Positions 42,659 to 52,903 of a DNA stretch of 64,000 nucleotides are shown one piece after another. Position 1 is the stretch's first letter. The number at the start of each line of letters is the position of its first letter. The notes under the pieces were generated by a model. The model was not told the origin of the DNA. It did not search any database and worked only from the letters and a program-made list of their open reading frames with translations. A program made the translations under genes and the position numbers. Source of the DNA: Erwinia_E haradaeae_F (GTDB lineage Bacteria; Pseudomonadota; Gammaproteobacteria; Enterobacterales; Enterobacteriaceae); assembly GCF_900698855.1 (NCBI RefSeq), contig NZ_LR217698.1, positions 744,001 to 808,000 on the forward strand, written 5' to 3'.

Positions 42659-44130
42659 ATATTCTCCTTTAAAAAAAACTAATCAAAATACGATCATTAT
42701 CGTAAATATACTGTTAAAATCTAATACTAATTAAAAATGTTTTACTAGAGGTAATACCAATTTTACTATACCTAAATAAAATTTTTTATTATAATTACAG
42801 TCAACTGAATAGAGAGAATTACTCACTCTAATTATATAGACATGCAATAAGGTTCTTAACCTTAGTTAAACTTTAATCAGTCAAAAACCTATAATAGTAA
42901 ACTCAACATCGTATATCTGTCTAAATTTCAAAATAAAAATAATCAAATGTAGATAATATAGAACTAAAATTTCTTTATGCTATCTAAAAAATGTTCACTA
43001 TTCTTATCATATGATTTATTATTAATATAATACATGATAATTATAAAATTTTAAAAAAACAAAATTTAATAAAACCTATTTACAATACAGATAATAAGCA
43101 TACAATAATTTATTCATTAATCTAATGATATCTCCGATAATCAGAATATATGGCTAACAATTATACTTTGATTACAAAGTGCATCTATAGTTTATAACTA
43201 TAAATTCACTAAATCCTAACAATTATCTTAAGTTCTTAAATCTCCCTCTAGAAGGTTATCAATGTTGTAAAAAATTAAAAAAATTAACAGAATCAAAGAT
43301 TTAAAAATTAATATTGAGGTTTTAGTGATTTATGTAAAAAACTAAATATCATTCTTAATGAAACATCGTTATTCCTAATAAATATCATAAAATCTTAATA
43401 TAGGTTTCTTTTCCTGACTAAATCTATTTAAATACAATTAAGCTCTATGCTTTTACTTAAGCATAATTAGAAAAAGTGAAATAACCATTAATCACCAATC
43501 ACCCATAGAAAGAAATTCTCTATAATAAATGCATTTTTTTAATTATTTAATTAAAAATATTGTCTTCTAAAATAGAAAATATTTTTTATAAAATTTAAAA
43601 ATATTTTCTGAAGCATTAATATTAATTAACAACAACATTAATCATTATCACTTATGATATTTAAATGGATCAAAAATAATATCATAACTATAATCATGTA
43701 TAACATTACTTAAATGAATAAATAAAAGAATAAGATATACACTGATCTCTTGAGTATGATTATGAATACGACCTTACAAACATGAACATTCTAATTATCA
43801 TTATCCTTCTGGTTCAGCCATTGAACGTACATATCTTAATCTAAAATTATATACAATATAACACTTATTTATTTAATTATCATTAAGTTAATCAAAGCCC
43901 ATCAAATACATTTTCTTTTCTTTAAGTCTTTCAAAGAAAACTATTTTTAAGAGAAAAAAACTACCAATAATATTAATACCTCCTGAATCAATAAGATTGT
44001 TTATTATATTAATATAATAAAATTATCCTAAAAAAGATAAATTAATACAATATTTTAAAAAAATGAATTATAGAATGTCAAAAAGTTATCATGAATCAAT
44101 ATATATTATATACACTCCTGAGGTTCTAAC
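42659..44130. other. Gene-free gap between divergent yciC and der
   Basis: About 1.5 kb of AT-rich DNA. In E. coli ompW flanks yciC and bamB precedes der; neither could be aligned. A 7-bp hairpin, TAAGGTT/AACCTTA (42848-42864), is the only structure seen. Confidence 0.55.
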
Positions 44131-45594
44131 ATGCTTCCTGTAATGACACTCATCGGACGTCCTAATGTTGGAAAATCCACTCTTTTTAATCGTTTAACAC
44201 GCACACGAAATGCGTTAGTATCTGATTTTCCTGGACTGACTCAAGATCGACAATATGGTCGCACGAGTATCGAGGGGTACGAATTTATTTGTATTGATAC
44301 CGGTGGTGCACATAACAAACAACAAAAAGGTTTAGAGAAACTAATAAAAGAACAAAGACGTCTAGCTATTAATGAGTCTAATATCATCTTATTTTTAGTT
44401 GACGCTCGAGCTGGACTAATGCCTGATGACATTTACATTGCTCAAGAATTACTACGTAAAAATCAACCTACTATAGTAATTGCTAATAAAATAATTGGTC
44501 TTAACACACATTCTGTATTAGCAGAATTCTGGCCACTTGGTTTAGGGAAAGTTTATCCAATTGATGCATCTCATAATCTCGGTATTACTAATTTATTAAA
44601 AATAATTCTCTTGCTATGGACCAAAAAATTAGCCCTGCAAACAAACCCTGAATACATCAAACAAGCGGAAGAATTCAATGATCCAAAACACCCTGATCAA
44701 AAACCTCAAATATACAATAAAGAAAAAACAACACAGAACAACAAAAAATATTTATACTCATCCTCTTCTCCTATTAAAGTGGCAATCATTGGTCGACCTA
44801 ATGTTGGAAAATCCACTCTTATAAATTGTCTTCTTGACGAAGAACGGGTAATAGTCTTTGATCTGCCTGGGACTACACGCGATAGTATATACGTACCCAT
44901 GCAACGTAATTCCCGTAGATATATCTTAATTGATACCGCTGGATTACGTAAACGTAATAACATACAAAATGTTGTCGAAAAATATTCTATAATCAAAACA
45001 ATAAAAGCAATTGAAGACGCTAATGTCGCAATATTAGTGATCGATGCTCATCAAGGTGTATCTGATCAAGATTTATCACTTCTCAGTTTAATTCTCCATA
45101 ACGGACGTGCGTTAATTTTAGTTGTTAACAAATGGGATACTATATCCAAAGCACGCTATAACGAAGTAAAGATACTAATTCAATCTCGCATAAAATTTAT
45201 TGATTTTGCCCGAATTCATTTCATTTCTGCTATAAACCAACAAGGTATAAATAATTTATTTCTATCCATTAATGAAGCATATGACTGTTCTATGCGCCCA
45301 CTGCAAGCATCTGTCTTAACGAAAATTATAAATATGGCTATAGATAAACACCCTCCACCACGCATTCGTAATAGACGAATTAAACTAAAATATGCCCATG
45401 CCGGAGGATATAATCCACCGATTATAGTAATCCACGGAAATATGACTAAAGATCTACCAGATTCTTATAAGAAATATCTTATAAACTATTTTCGTCAAGC
45501 GTTACATATCATAGGATCTCCAATTCAAATCCAGCTTAAAGAAAGTAGAAATCCATATATACCCGAACCTAACTTACTAAAATTAAAAAAATAA
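44131..45594 (+). CDS. der: Ribosome-assembly GTPase Der (EngA)
   Basis: Double-GTPase required for 50S subunit maturation. 487 residues (E. coli 490). Domain 1 has GRPNVGKST (9-17), DTGG and ANKI (in place of the usual NKxD). Domain 2 has GRPNVGKST, DTAGLR and NKWD. A C-terminal KH-like domain follows (PPPRIRNRRIKLKYAHAGG, NPPIIVIHGN, SYKKYLINYFR). GAGG seven bases before ATG supports the start. The G4 motif of domain 1 (IANKIIGLN) lacks the usual aspartate, which would be expected to weaken guanine specificity there. The two P-loops share 24 identical bases (44161-44184 and 44797-44820). Confidence 0.97.
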   Translation: MLPVMTLIGRPNVGKSTLFNRLTRTRNALVSDFPGLTQDRQYGRTSIEGYEFICIDTGGAHNKQQKGLEKLIKEQRRLAINESNIILFLVDARAGLMPDDIYIAQELLRKNQPTIVIANKIIGLNTHSVLAEFWPLGLGKVYPIDASHNLGITNLLKIILLLWTKKLALQTNPEYIKQAEEFNDPKHPDQKPQIYNKEKTTQNNKKYLYSSSSPIKVAIIGRPNVGKSTLINCLLDEERVIVFDLPGTTRDSIYVPMQRNSRRYILIDTAGLRKRNNIQNVVEKYSIIKTIKAIEDANVAILVIDAHQGVSDQDLSLLSLILHNGRALILVVNKWDTISKARYNEVKILIQSRIKFIDFARIHFISAINQQGINNLFLSINEAYDCSMRPLQASVLTKIINMAIDKHPPPRIRNRRIKLKYAHAGGYNPPIIVIHGNMTKDLPDSYKKYLINYFRQALHIIGSPIQIQLKESRNPYIPEPNLLKLKK

Positions 45595-46508
45595 CATACA
45601 TAATTAACAAAAAATAACTATATTAACAATAATTAATATAACTAAATATAAAATATAAATACAACTATCTAGAATACTCCTTATTCATACATCTATCTTA
45701 CATAAATACACACATGCTCAACAAATTCATTGCTGATAATCTTTAATACCAATCAAGTAAGATTTAAATTGAATACATTACAAGATTATTTAGAATATAA
45801 AATTCTCGTTTCTATAAAAATATCTTTTTAAACAAAAATATAAAATATATGCAGAGATATAGTATTTGACTCTGTTTGAATAAATTTATTATATCAAGAT
45901 TACTGACAAAATAAAACTGAAGAAAAAAATTTTTAATTTTATTACCTTGTTCTGATATTGTAACAAGATAACTCAGTGGATAATAAAACAATATATCATA
46001 TATACATCAATATTAATTAAGTAACTTATCTGTTGTTAACTTTTCTTTACTTGACAAAAATAAGATTATAACCTAATCAATATAATTGTTTAAAAATAAC
46101 AATCACTTATAATCTATAAGATATATAGATAAAACATTGATACACGAAGATCATTACAAATTACCTATTACATCTAATGTTAGTCACGATAGATAAAAGG
46201 AATATAGTCATATAGAAATTATAACTTTTAATCTAATACTACTTAGATGATAGACAATCAATATGATATGGTTATACAGATAAAAAGATAACATCAGTTA
46301 TAGTTAACATGATAAATATAAAAAATAATTAGGATCTAATATAAAACCTATAATTTATCAAATAATATTAAATATAACTCTTAATTATTTTTTTCAAGCA
46401 ATATAATATATTATTGTGATCACAGAAAGTTAATTACCAAGCAATATTTCTAGTTCTTATCAATATAAAACTAAAAAATCTTAGTTAACAGAGGATGCCA
46501 TTATAGTA
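45595..46508. other. Gene-free gap between der and ygfZ
   Basis: About 0.9 kb, AT-rich. The sdhE gene that lies divergent from ygfZ in E. coli could not be recognised on the minus strand. Confidence 0.6.
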
Positions 46509-47495
46509 ATGACAGATTACCATCCTAGTAGATCACTAGAATCTACTTATCTTCCTCTTGTTCTTATGTCGTTAGATGAATGGAAGATGGTCTATATTAA
46601 TGGACCTAATCATATTAATTTTTTACAAAGCCAGCTGACAATTAATGTAAAAACCCTACTACCTCACCAGCATCTTATAACTGCTCACTGTAATCCAAAG
46701 GGGAAAATTTGGAGCACTATACGTCTGTTTCATCATGACAATGGATTAGCCTATATCACACGACGAAACGTAATTGAAACACAATCACATATCTTAAAAA
46801 AATATGCAGTGTTTTCCAAAACGAACATCGTTATCGACAAAAATTATGTATTACTTGGTATAGCTGGTTATCAATCTCGATCTATGTTAGAAACCATCTT
46901 TAAACCTTTGCCTGATTCTATATCACCAGTTGTTCACTCAGAAAACAACGTATTACTATGGTTTGGAGAACCTTCTGAACGTTTTTTACTAATAACGACA
47001 ATAAAACAGGCATTGGTTATCCGTGAAATATTAATAGTAAAAGAAAAACTGTATGATAGCAACCAGTGGCTAGCGCTAGATATAGCAGCAGGCCTGCCAA
47101 TTATTGATAATAATACTAGCGGTCAGTTTCTTCCACAAGAAACTAATTTACAAGAATTAAATGCTATTAGCTTTAATAAAGGATGCTACATAGGGCAAGA
47201 AATAATCGCGCAAACTCAATTTCGTAATTCTACTAAACGATCATTATATTGGTTAACTGGAACAACAGAAAGCATTCCGAAAGCCGGAGATGCATTAGAA
47301 ATGAAACTTGACCATGAATGGCGTCGTTCTGGAACGATACTTGCTGCATGCCAGATTGGAAAATCCACTACTTGGATTCAAGCTATTTTAAAAAAAAATC
47401 TCAAAGAAAATACTTCTTTACGCTTACTGAACGATCACAAAGGAAAACTAATGATTCAACGTTTACCATATAAATTATATAATACAAAAATATGA
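46509..47495 (+). CDS. ygfZ: tRNA-modifying, Fe-S cluster related protein YgfZ
   Basis: Folate-binding protein of the GcvT-like family, needed for full activity of some Fe-S enzymes such as MiaB. 328 residues (E. coli 326). The signature KGCYIGQE, with its essential cysteine near residue 228, is present; the position after tyrosine is threonine in E. coli and isoleucine here, which the family tolerates. FLQSQLTINV and HCNPKGKIWS near the N-terminus also match. Start ATG 46509, with a GAGG rather far (14 bases) upstream. Confidence 0.95.
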   Translation: MTDYHPSRSLESTYLPLVLMSLDEWKMVYINGPNHINFLQSQLTINVKTLLPHQHLITAHCNPKGKIWSTIRLFHHDNGLAYITRRNVIETQSHILKKYAVFSKTNIVIDKNYVLLGIAGYQSRSMLETIFKPLPDSISPVVHSENNVLLWFGEPSERFLLITTIKQALVIREILIVKEKLYDSNQWLALDIAAGLPIIDNNTSGQFLPQETNLQELNAISFNKGCYIGQEIIAQTQFRNSTKRSLYWLTGTTESIPKAGDALEMKLDHEWRRSGTILAACQIGKSTTWIQAILKKNLKENTSLRLLNDHKGKLMIQRLPYKLYNTKI

Positions 47496-48031
47496 TTTTA
47501 TAATAATAAAATGAAATCAAAAACAATATACAATACATTAAAGGATTAAGGTATGCGCGATTATAAGAGTATCTCCATAAATTTTTCTACAGTATTAAAT
47601 TCCAAGTCAACTGCAATAACTAGGAATATTATCGTATGAATATCTTTCAAAATCAGAACTTAAGAAGCCACTTAAATAATCACTAAATGATTATTTTATC
47701 TGAAGACTGCTCAATCCTATTTCATTAATTTTAATATTATTAAAAAACTATTCTTATTTATTATCAATAATAAGGATTTTCTAAATAAAAAACTATTACT
47801 CTTTTTCTTATCAGAAACTTACCCCTTTATCTCTAAATATCGGTATGTCAGTTAAAGTATGATTTTTAAATACTTAATTATAAAAAAAATAAAATAAATA
47901 ATATTTAAAAAATATAAGATATGATCTTTTATGCAACCAATACCTATATGCTCTTTCGTTATTTCAGAATAAATTTCTAGATAGAAAAGATTACTATATT
48001 AATAGATTATTTTAATATAGTTAAAAGAACA
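47496..48031. other. Gap between convergent ygfZ and cmoB
   Basis: About 540 bases, no gene. Contains the cmoB terminator candidate at its right end. Confidence 0.6.
47993..48021 (-). terminator. Candidate cmoB terminator
   Basis: ACTATATTAA (47993-48002) and TTAATATAGT (48012-48021) form a perfect 10-bp stem with a 9-base loop, starting about 10 bases after the cmoB stop. On the minus strand it is followed by AATCTTTTC. Placement is good, but the stem is AT-rich and the T-run imperfect. Confidence 0.4.
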
Positions 48032-49015
48032 TTAAAAACTAATATGTTTAAGATTTTTTTTTGCAATCAGTATTACTCGACAGGGAGCTGGATACCCCTC
48101 CATTGTTCTATCTGAGTTCTTTGGATCTAGAAAACTAGATAAAGAGTTATTATATGCCCAATTAGTATAGCGTTGCTCATCAACGCTGAGAACAGAAGTA
48201 TTAACAATCTCCACATCCTTAAAGCCGCATCGCTCTACCCATCGTTTCAATGCTGCGCTAGATGGAATAAAATAAACATTATTCATATGAGCGTATCGCT
48301 CTTTTGGAATAAGCACTCTTTGATCATCACCCTCTACTACTAAAGTTTCTAAAACCAACTCACCACCATCCACAAGCTGGTTTTTTAGTTGAATAAGATG
48401 ATCTAAAGGTGATCTCCGATGATAAAGAACACCCATAGAAAATACTGTGTCAAATACCTTCATAATAGGTAAATTTTCTATAGAAATCGGTAGAAGGTGA
48501 ACACGCTGATCCCCACCCAACAACTTACGCACCGCTTCAAACTGACATAAAAACAATGGAATAGGGTCAACACCTACCACTAAACGTGCACCAGCCCCCA
48601 GCATCCTCCACATATGATAACCACTACCACACCCTACATCAAGAACAATACGACCAGATAAAGAAGAGATATATGGAAACAACCTATCCCATTTCCAGTC
48701 CGAGCGCCATTCAGAGTCGATATAGATACCATACAACAAAAAAGGCCCCTTACGCCATGGCATCAACTGACGTAATAAGTTCTCAATACCTAAGCGATGA
48801 CGACAAGTAATCAGAGTGCTGTCAGCACTCACTCCATCCACCAAATCTAATGATTCTGGAATAAGAAAGGGAAGCGTTTGCACAACACTTTCCCAAGCTT
48901 TAAAATTCTTATGTTTAAATTGGCCCCGCCAATTAGATAAAATCATTGGTAAAGTTTCTAACCAACGCGAAAGGTGGTTAGTAGCTAAAAAGTTATAAAA
49001 TCCACTAAAATCCAT
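48032..49015 (-). CDS. cmoB: tRNA U34 carboxymethyltransferase
   Basis: Uses carboxy-S-adenosylmethionine made by CmoA to convert 5-hydroxyuridine at tRNA position 34 to 5-carboxymethoxyuridine, widening wobble decoding. 327 residues (E. coli 323). Rossmann methyltransferase core with DVGCGSGYHMWRMLGAGA; also MPWRKGPF, DSEWRSDWKWDR, FSMGVLYHRRSPL and EGYPAPCR. Its ATG shares the A of the cmoA stop codon (TAATG), implying translational coupling. It keeps the E. coli order cmoA-cmoB. Confidence 0.98.
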   Translation of the reverse strand: MDFSGFYNFLATNHLSRWLETLPMILSNWRGQFKHKNFKAWESVVQTLPFLIPESLDLVDGVSADSTLITCRHRLGIENLLRQLMPWRKGPFLLYGIYIDSEWRSDWKWDRLFPYISSLSGRIVLDVGCGSGYHMWRMLGAGARLVVGVDPIPLFLCQFEAVRKLLGGDQRVHLLPISIENLPIMKVFDTVFSMGVLYHRRSPLDHLIQLKNQLVDGGELVLETLVVEGDDQRVLIPKERYAHMNNVYFIPSSAALKRWVERCGFKDVEIVNTSVLSVDEQRYTNWAYNNSLSSFLDPKNSDRTMEGYPAPCRVILIAKKNLKHISF

Positions 49016-49755
49016 TAATTAAGATTTCTCTTGAATGCTAATAAAGAACCAAAATTAATAGACTGAAACCATAGCTCATAATTCTGAAAACCAGATTTTT
49101 CTAACCTTTTTTTGTGAACATCAAGAGTTTCAGTGATCATAACCGAATTGAGCATTTTGCTTTTTTGTTGAATTTCTAATGCACTATAACCATTATCTCT
49201 CTTAAAATCATAATGCGTCTTCAAAAATAAACTCTCAATCTCTTGATCGCTGAAACTAAGCTTTTCAGACAAAACCAAAACACCTTTTGGATTCATTCCA
49301 TTCCATATAGAATCTAATAACCTCTGTCGATTATCTATAGGAATAAACTGTAAAGTGAAATTTAATAAAACTAAAGAAGCATTATGAATTGGTACCTGGC
49401 AAGCATCCATAGTAAGAACTTCCACTGGAGTATTAAAGTTAAAACTATTCATATAATGACGACATCTATTAGTCATAGATGAAGAATTATCCACCGCAAT
49501 AATTTTACAACCTATTACTTTAATATTTTTCTGAATAGAAACAACAGCAGCACCAAGAGCGCAACCAAGATCATAGATTAACGAGTTACTTTGAACACAA
49601 TGCCTGGATAATAGTCCAATCATAGATATTAAATTAGAATAACCAGGAATAGAACGCTGTATCATGTCCGGAAATACTTCTACAACCTCTGCGTCAAATT
49701 TCCAATTTCCAAGTTCTTTTCTTGGTAATAAGAACAAAGTATCACGATTAGACAT
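49015..49755 (-). CDS. cmoA: Carboxy-S-adenosyl-L-methionine synthase
   Basis: Makes carboxy-SAM from SAM and prephenate for CmoB. 246 residues (E. coli 247). SAM-binding DLGCALGAA, preceded by PGYSNLISMIG, then NFTLQFIP, LSEKLSF and HYDFKRDNGYSALEI. First gene of the cmoA-cmoB pair with a one-base overlap. The dependence on prephenate implies that the shikimate pathway supplies at least prephenate, or that the host does. Confidence 0.98.
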   Translation of the reverse strand: MSNRDTLFLLPRKELGNWKFDAEVVEVFPDMIQRSIPGYSNLISMIGLLSRHCVQSNSLIYDLGCALGAAVVSIQKNIKVIGCKIIAVDNSSSMTNRCRHYMNSFNFNTPVEVLTMDACQVPIHNASLVLLNFTLQFIPIDNRQRLLDSIWNGMNPKGVLVLSEKLSFSDQEIESLFLKTHYDFKRDNGYSALEIQQKSKMLNSVMITETLDVHKKRLEKSGFQNYELWFQSINFGSLLAFKRNLN

Positions 49756-50881
49756 AATTCATTCTTCCAACAGATAATAAAAAATACTATTTGAGAAAAT
49801 ATCTCTATAAGAGCATATCATCTTTCATGCTAACTAAGAATATTAAAATATGCAATCTCTCTTTATTATCAGATGGTTAATATAAATCAATTGATATTCT
49901 TATTTTTTATCTTAATAAACACAATAATTTTACTCGATTCATCTAAAGATTAATACATATTGTCACTGACATAGGCTATTATATAGAAACTAAAATCAAA
50001 TACTCATCATTATTTATTATAAAAACTCTCTTAAATTCTCTTTAGAGATAATAATCAAAATATTTCATATATTACGAAACTAACCTATTGAATACTCAAT
50101 AAGTTATATTAATAGAAACACATAATAATTAAAGTAATCCAGCAATAGACAACCTTAGTCTGAATAAAAAATAAGATCTAATAAACTCTTTTTGATTAAA
50201 AATAATATAATGTAATATTATACATTCGTTATGTATAGAATATAAAAATATAAATACACCATTATACAGTTTAACCTAAATCACATAGATCACACTCTAG
50301 TTATTACGACCAAAAATCATAGTTCTAGACATAGAATGTCAGTGAATAAACAACTACTTCTTCTTATATCCATAAGATTAGAAAAACATACAATATAATA
50401 TTAATGTAAATCGACTAAAATAAAAATAATATAATTATAAAGATCTGTAAACACTCATCCTGATGATCTTCAATCTAAAATAAATTTATAGAAATGATAG
50501 GCTTCATAAGGCATAATCTAACTTTTGAAGTTTTTCTAAACATTTTTAACTTCTTAAAAAATAGAAATAATAAAACAAACGTACTTTGATTAATGAAAAC
50601 ATATTAAGCATAGTTATATTTAAATCTTTATCTTACCTATAATAAGCCAATAATTAGAGATTACATAGACTTTACTATATTTCAGTCTAAAATATTATAT
50701 AAATAATTTTATTATTATAAAAGTTAAAATAATTTTAAAAAATTAACGTATATAATACAACCCATCATATTTATAGATAGAATGATCCTACGCTCTGTGT
50801 TTACAGAGCACCTATTATTCTATATGAAGTTATTTGTTTATTTTAAATGACATAAAACACTAAGTTATTACTCATACTAAA
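49756..50881. other. Gap between gloB and cmoA
   Basis: About 1.1 kb with no recognisable gene. A GC-containing hairpin at 50792-50809 lies near the gloB end. Confidence 0.6.
50792..50809 (-). terminator. Hairpin downstream of gloB
   Basis: GCTCTGT/ACAGAGC with a GTTT loop (plus-strand reading), flanked by a partly complementary outer stem (about 50778-50822). It lies about 70 bases after the gloB stop. It is one of few GC-containing stems in the window, suggesting a conserved 3' structure, but no T-run follows. Confidence 0.4.
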
Positions 50882-51643
50882 TCAGTATATAAAGGAATCT
50901 TTTTTCTTGCGTAATGCTGAAAACACTTCCCATTCAATAAAATTCACTACATCCATATTAAGTAATCGGTGTATATTAACATCCTGAGTTCTTAGAAAAA
51001 TATTAATCTTACGTTCACTCTGTAACCTAGTAGGCAATGTAATAAGCTGTTTTTCTCGTAAGATTTTAACTTTAGAATAATATTTTTTTATAAGAGGATC
51101 TGTTGGATAAAAAAAACAGGAAAACATTAAATTTGATAAAGTATATTCATGCGCGCTACATATTAAAGTGCTACCGGGTAAACGATTAATCTTCTGTAAT
51201 GACTGAAACATTTGTTGTGGTGTACCTTCAAAAATTCTACCGCATCCTGCAGAAAAAAGCGTATCTCCACAGAATAAATAAGGATCAGTATAATATACAA
51301 CATGTCCTAAAGTATGACCTGGTGTGGATATAACTATAAATTTCAGACCTAAAAGATAAAACTGATCTCCTTCTTCTACTAAAGTATTCACTCCCTTATC
51401 TTGTGTTTCTGATGGCCCGAAAACCATAAGTTTAGGATAAAAAAGTAATATTTCCAAGACTCCATTCGTATGGTCGTTATGATGATGCGTTAATAAAATA
51501 GCTACTGGAGACCAACGATATTGACTTATAATCTGTAATACAGGTTCTGCTTCGCCAGGATCAATAATAAGACAGTGACCATCGTTATCACTCAATATCC
51601 AAACATAATTATCTTTTCGAACTGGTATACTTATTAACTTCAC
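50882..51643 (-). CDS. gloB: Hydroxyacylglutathione hydrolase (glyoxalase II)
   Basis: Metallo-beta-lactamase-fold enzyme that hydrolyses S-lactoylglutathione to lactate and glutathione, the second step of methylglyoxal detoxification. Binuclear metal ligands are in THHHNDH; TPGHTLGH, FCGDTLFSAGCGRIFEG and SAHEYTLSN follow. GTG 51643 is chosen as start: it gives a residue order matching the E. coli start and has GAGG five bases upstream. The TTG at 51658 would put that site inside the gene. 253 residues (E. coli 251). It depends on the glutathione supplied through gshA. The order gloB, rnhA, dnaQ, tRNA-Asp is that of E. coli without yafS. Confidence 0.96.
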   Translation of the reverse strand: MKLISIPVRKDNYVWILSDNDGHCLIIDPGEAEPVLQIISQYRWSPVAILLTHHHNDHTNGVLEILLFYPKLMVFGPSETQDKGVNTLVEEGDQFYLLGLKFIVISTPGHTLGHVVYYTDPYLFCGDTLFSAGCGRIFEGTPQQMFQSLQKINRLPGSTLICSAHEYTLSNLMFSCFFYPTDPLIKKYYSKVKILREKQLITLPTRLQSERKINIFLRTQDVNIHRLLNMDVVNFIEWEVFSALRKKKDSFIY

Positions 51644-52372
51644 ACCAACCTCATTCAAACGTAGTTACAACAATCAATACTCTAAAAAATAAAATAATAT
51701 TTTATTAGTTATATAATTCTAAAGATCCAACACGTGATTTTTATAATAAATATATATAGAAAATTATTTAAAATAATCAGATCAGATTCATAACCACGAT
51801 ATGGATTGTGAAAAATAAAATAGTATTTTTATATAATCCCTTCTCTAAATGTCTAAATTCTATATAGATAAATTAATTTAAAATCTACTTTAAATACCAT
51901 TAGACGTAGAGTCTAATATATTAGAATATATATTCTATGAATTAATCAATGGTAATCTATGTATAATTAGTGAAATTTTTTAACCTTCGTTAAGCTAAAA
52001 ATAGAAAATATAACTATTTAATTGTTCTATTAAAAATATAAAATATAATAACTTTGGTCAAAGATAAAACACAATAAAAAATATAAAAACAAAAATAAAA
52101 AACTATAAAACCAAAGTAAATATTGTCAATACAGGCCAAAAACAATCTGCAATTTATATTGCAGATATAATCTATTATACTAATCATCATAGTATACAAT
52201 ACAATTCTCTATAATTAGTCATTTAACTAAAACGCCATAATGATCACAAAAATTAGTAATAATAAAAACAATCTTACTTATATATAAGTATTAATTGTAG
52301 AAAACTAGTCATTCATACAATATAAAAACTTGTTTTCATATCTATACTTATACATAAATACTAAAAATTATC
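51644..52372. other. Gap at the position of yafS, between gloB and rnhA
   Basis: 729 bases, about the length of the methyltransferase gene yafS, which occupies this place in E. coli. I could not make a convincing alignment, so it is described as an eroded yafS slot only by position. A terminator-like hairpin for rnhA lies at 52136-52166. Confidence 0.5.
52136..52166 (-). terminator. Candidate rnhA terminator
   Basis: ATCTGCAAT/ATTGCAGAT (52145-52166, 9-bp stem, 4-base loop) is followed on the minus strand by TGTTTTTGG, a T-run. It has the form of an intrinsic terminator for minus-strand transcripts and lies about 200 bases after the rnhA stop. Confidence 0.5.
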
Positions 52373-52834
52373 TTATAAACTGTAACCAAGATCATCGAAA
52401 GTTGGATGTGCAGCTGCAAAACGGGCTAGTGTATCACATGATTCATTTTCTATATGACCATTATGCCCTCTTATCCACTGCCAAGTCATATGATGATAAG
52501 AAATTGCTTCATCTAACCGCTTCCAGAGATCAATATTTTTAACTACTTGACGATTTACGGTTCTCCATGAACGTTTTTTCCAAGCAGTCATCCAGATAGA
52601 AATCCCTTGTTGAACATACTGACTATCAGTGCTTAGTACCACTACGGACCTGTTTCGCAACGATTCTAATGCTACTATTGCAGCCATCATTTCCATCCGA
52701 TTGTTAGTTGTTAAATAAAAACCTGCGCTAAAGGTTTTTTTATAACCATCGCTATACATAATCACACCGTATCCCCCAGGACCAGGATTACCCAAACACG
52801 ATCCATCAGTAAAAACTTCTACCTTTTTACACAT
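52373..52834 (-). CDS. rnhA: Ribonuclease HI
   Basis: Degrades the RNA strand of RNA-DNA hybrids. 153 residues (E. coli 155). The whole active site is present: D10 (FTDGSCLGNPGPGG), E48 (NNRMEMMAAI), D70 (STDSQYV), H124 (RGHNGH) and D134. The Shine-Dalgarno GGAG lies in the 4-base loop of a small hairpin just before ATG 52834. It is divergent from dnaQ across 69 bases, as in E. coli, where their promoters overlap. Confidence 0.98.
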   Translation of the reverse strand: MCKKVEVFTDGSCLGNPGPGGYGVIMYSDGYKKTFSAGFYLTTNNRMEMMAAIVALESLRNRSVVVLSTDSQYVQQGISIWMTAWKKRSWRTVNRQVVKNIDLWKRLDEAISYHHMTWQWIRGHNGHIENESCDTLARFAAAHPTFDDLGYSL

Positions 52835-52836
52835 AT

Positions 52837-52855
52837 CTGGTAAACTCCTTTACAG
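52837..52855 (-). promoter_or_regulatory. Small hairpin presenting the rnhA ribosome binding site
   Basis: On the minus strand CTGTAAA and TTTACCAG can pair (7 bp with one bulged base) around the tetraloop GGAG, the Shine-Dalgarno of rnhA, two bases before the start codon. It might display or modulate the site. It could also be chance. Confidence 0.35.
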
Positions 52856-52903
52856 ACAAATAAACCATAACAAATACTAAATCCACTGGCATGTATAAAT
52901 TTT

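Noticed and set aside
46509..47495. YgfZ motif change (isoleucine for threonine in KGCYTGQE)
   Set aside because: Isoleucine is tolerated at this position in the family, so it is not evidence of loss of function.
48586..48998. Open frames opposite cmoB
   Set aside because: Shadow frames of a well-conserved gene.
52014..52199. 61-residue hydrophobic open frame on the minus strand in the gloB-rnhA gap
   Set aside because: Low-complexity AT-driven composition, no Shine-Dalgarno, no recognisable family, and it overlaps the rnhA terminator-like hairpin.
51644..52372. yafS remnant
   Set aside because: Position and length fit, but attempts to align the plus strand with YafS gave only scattered residues, so I describe the slot by position only.
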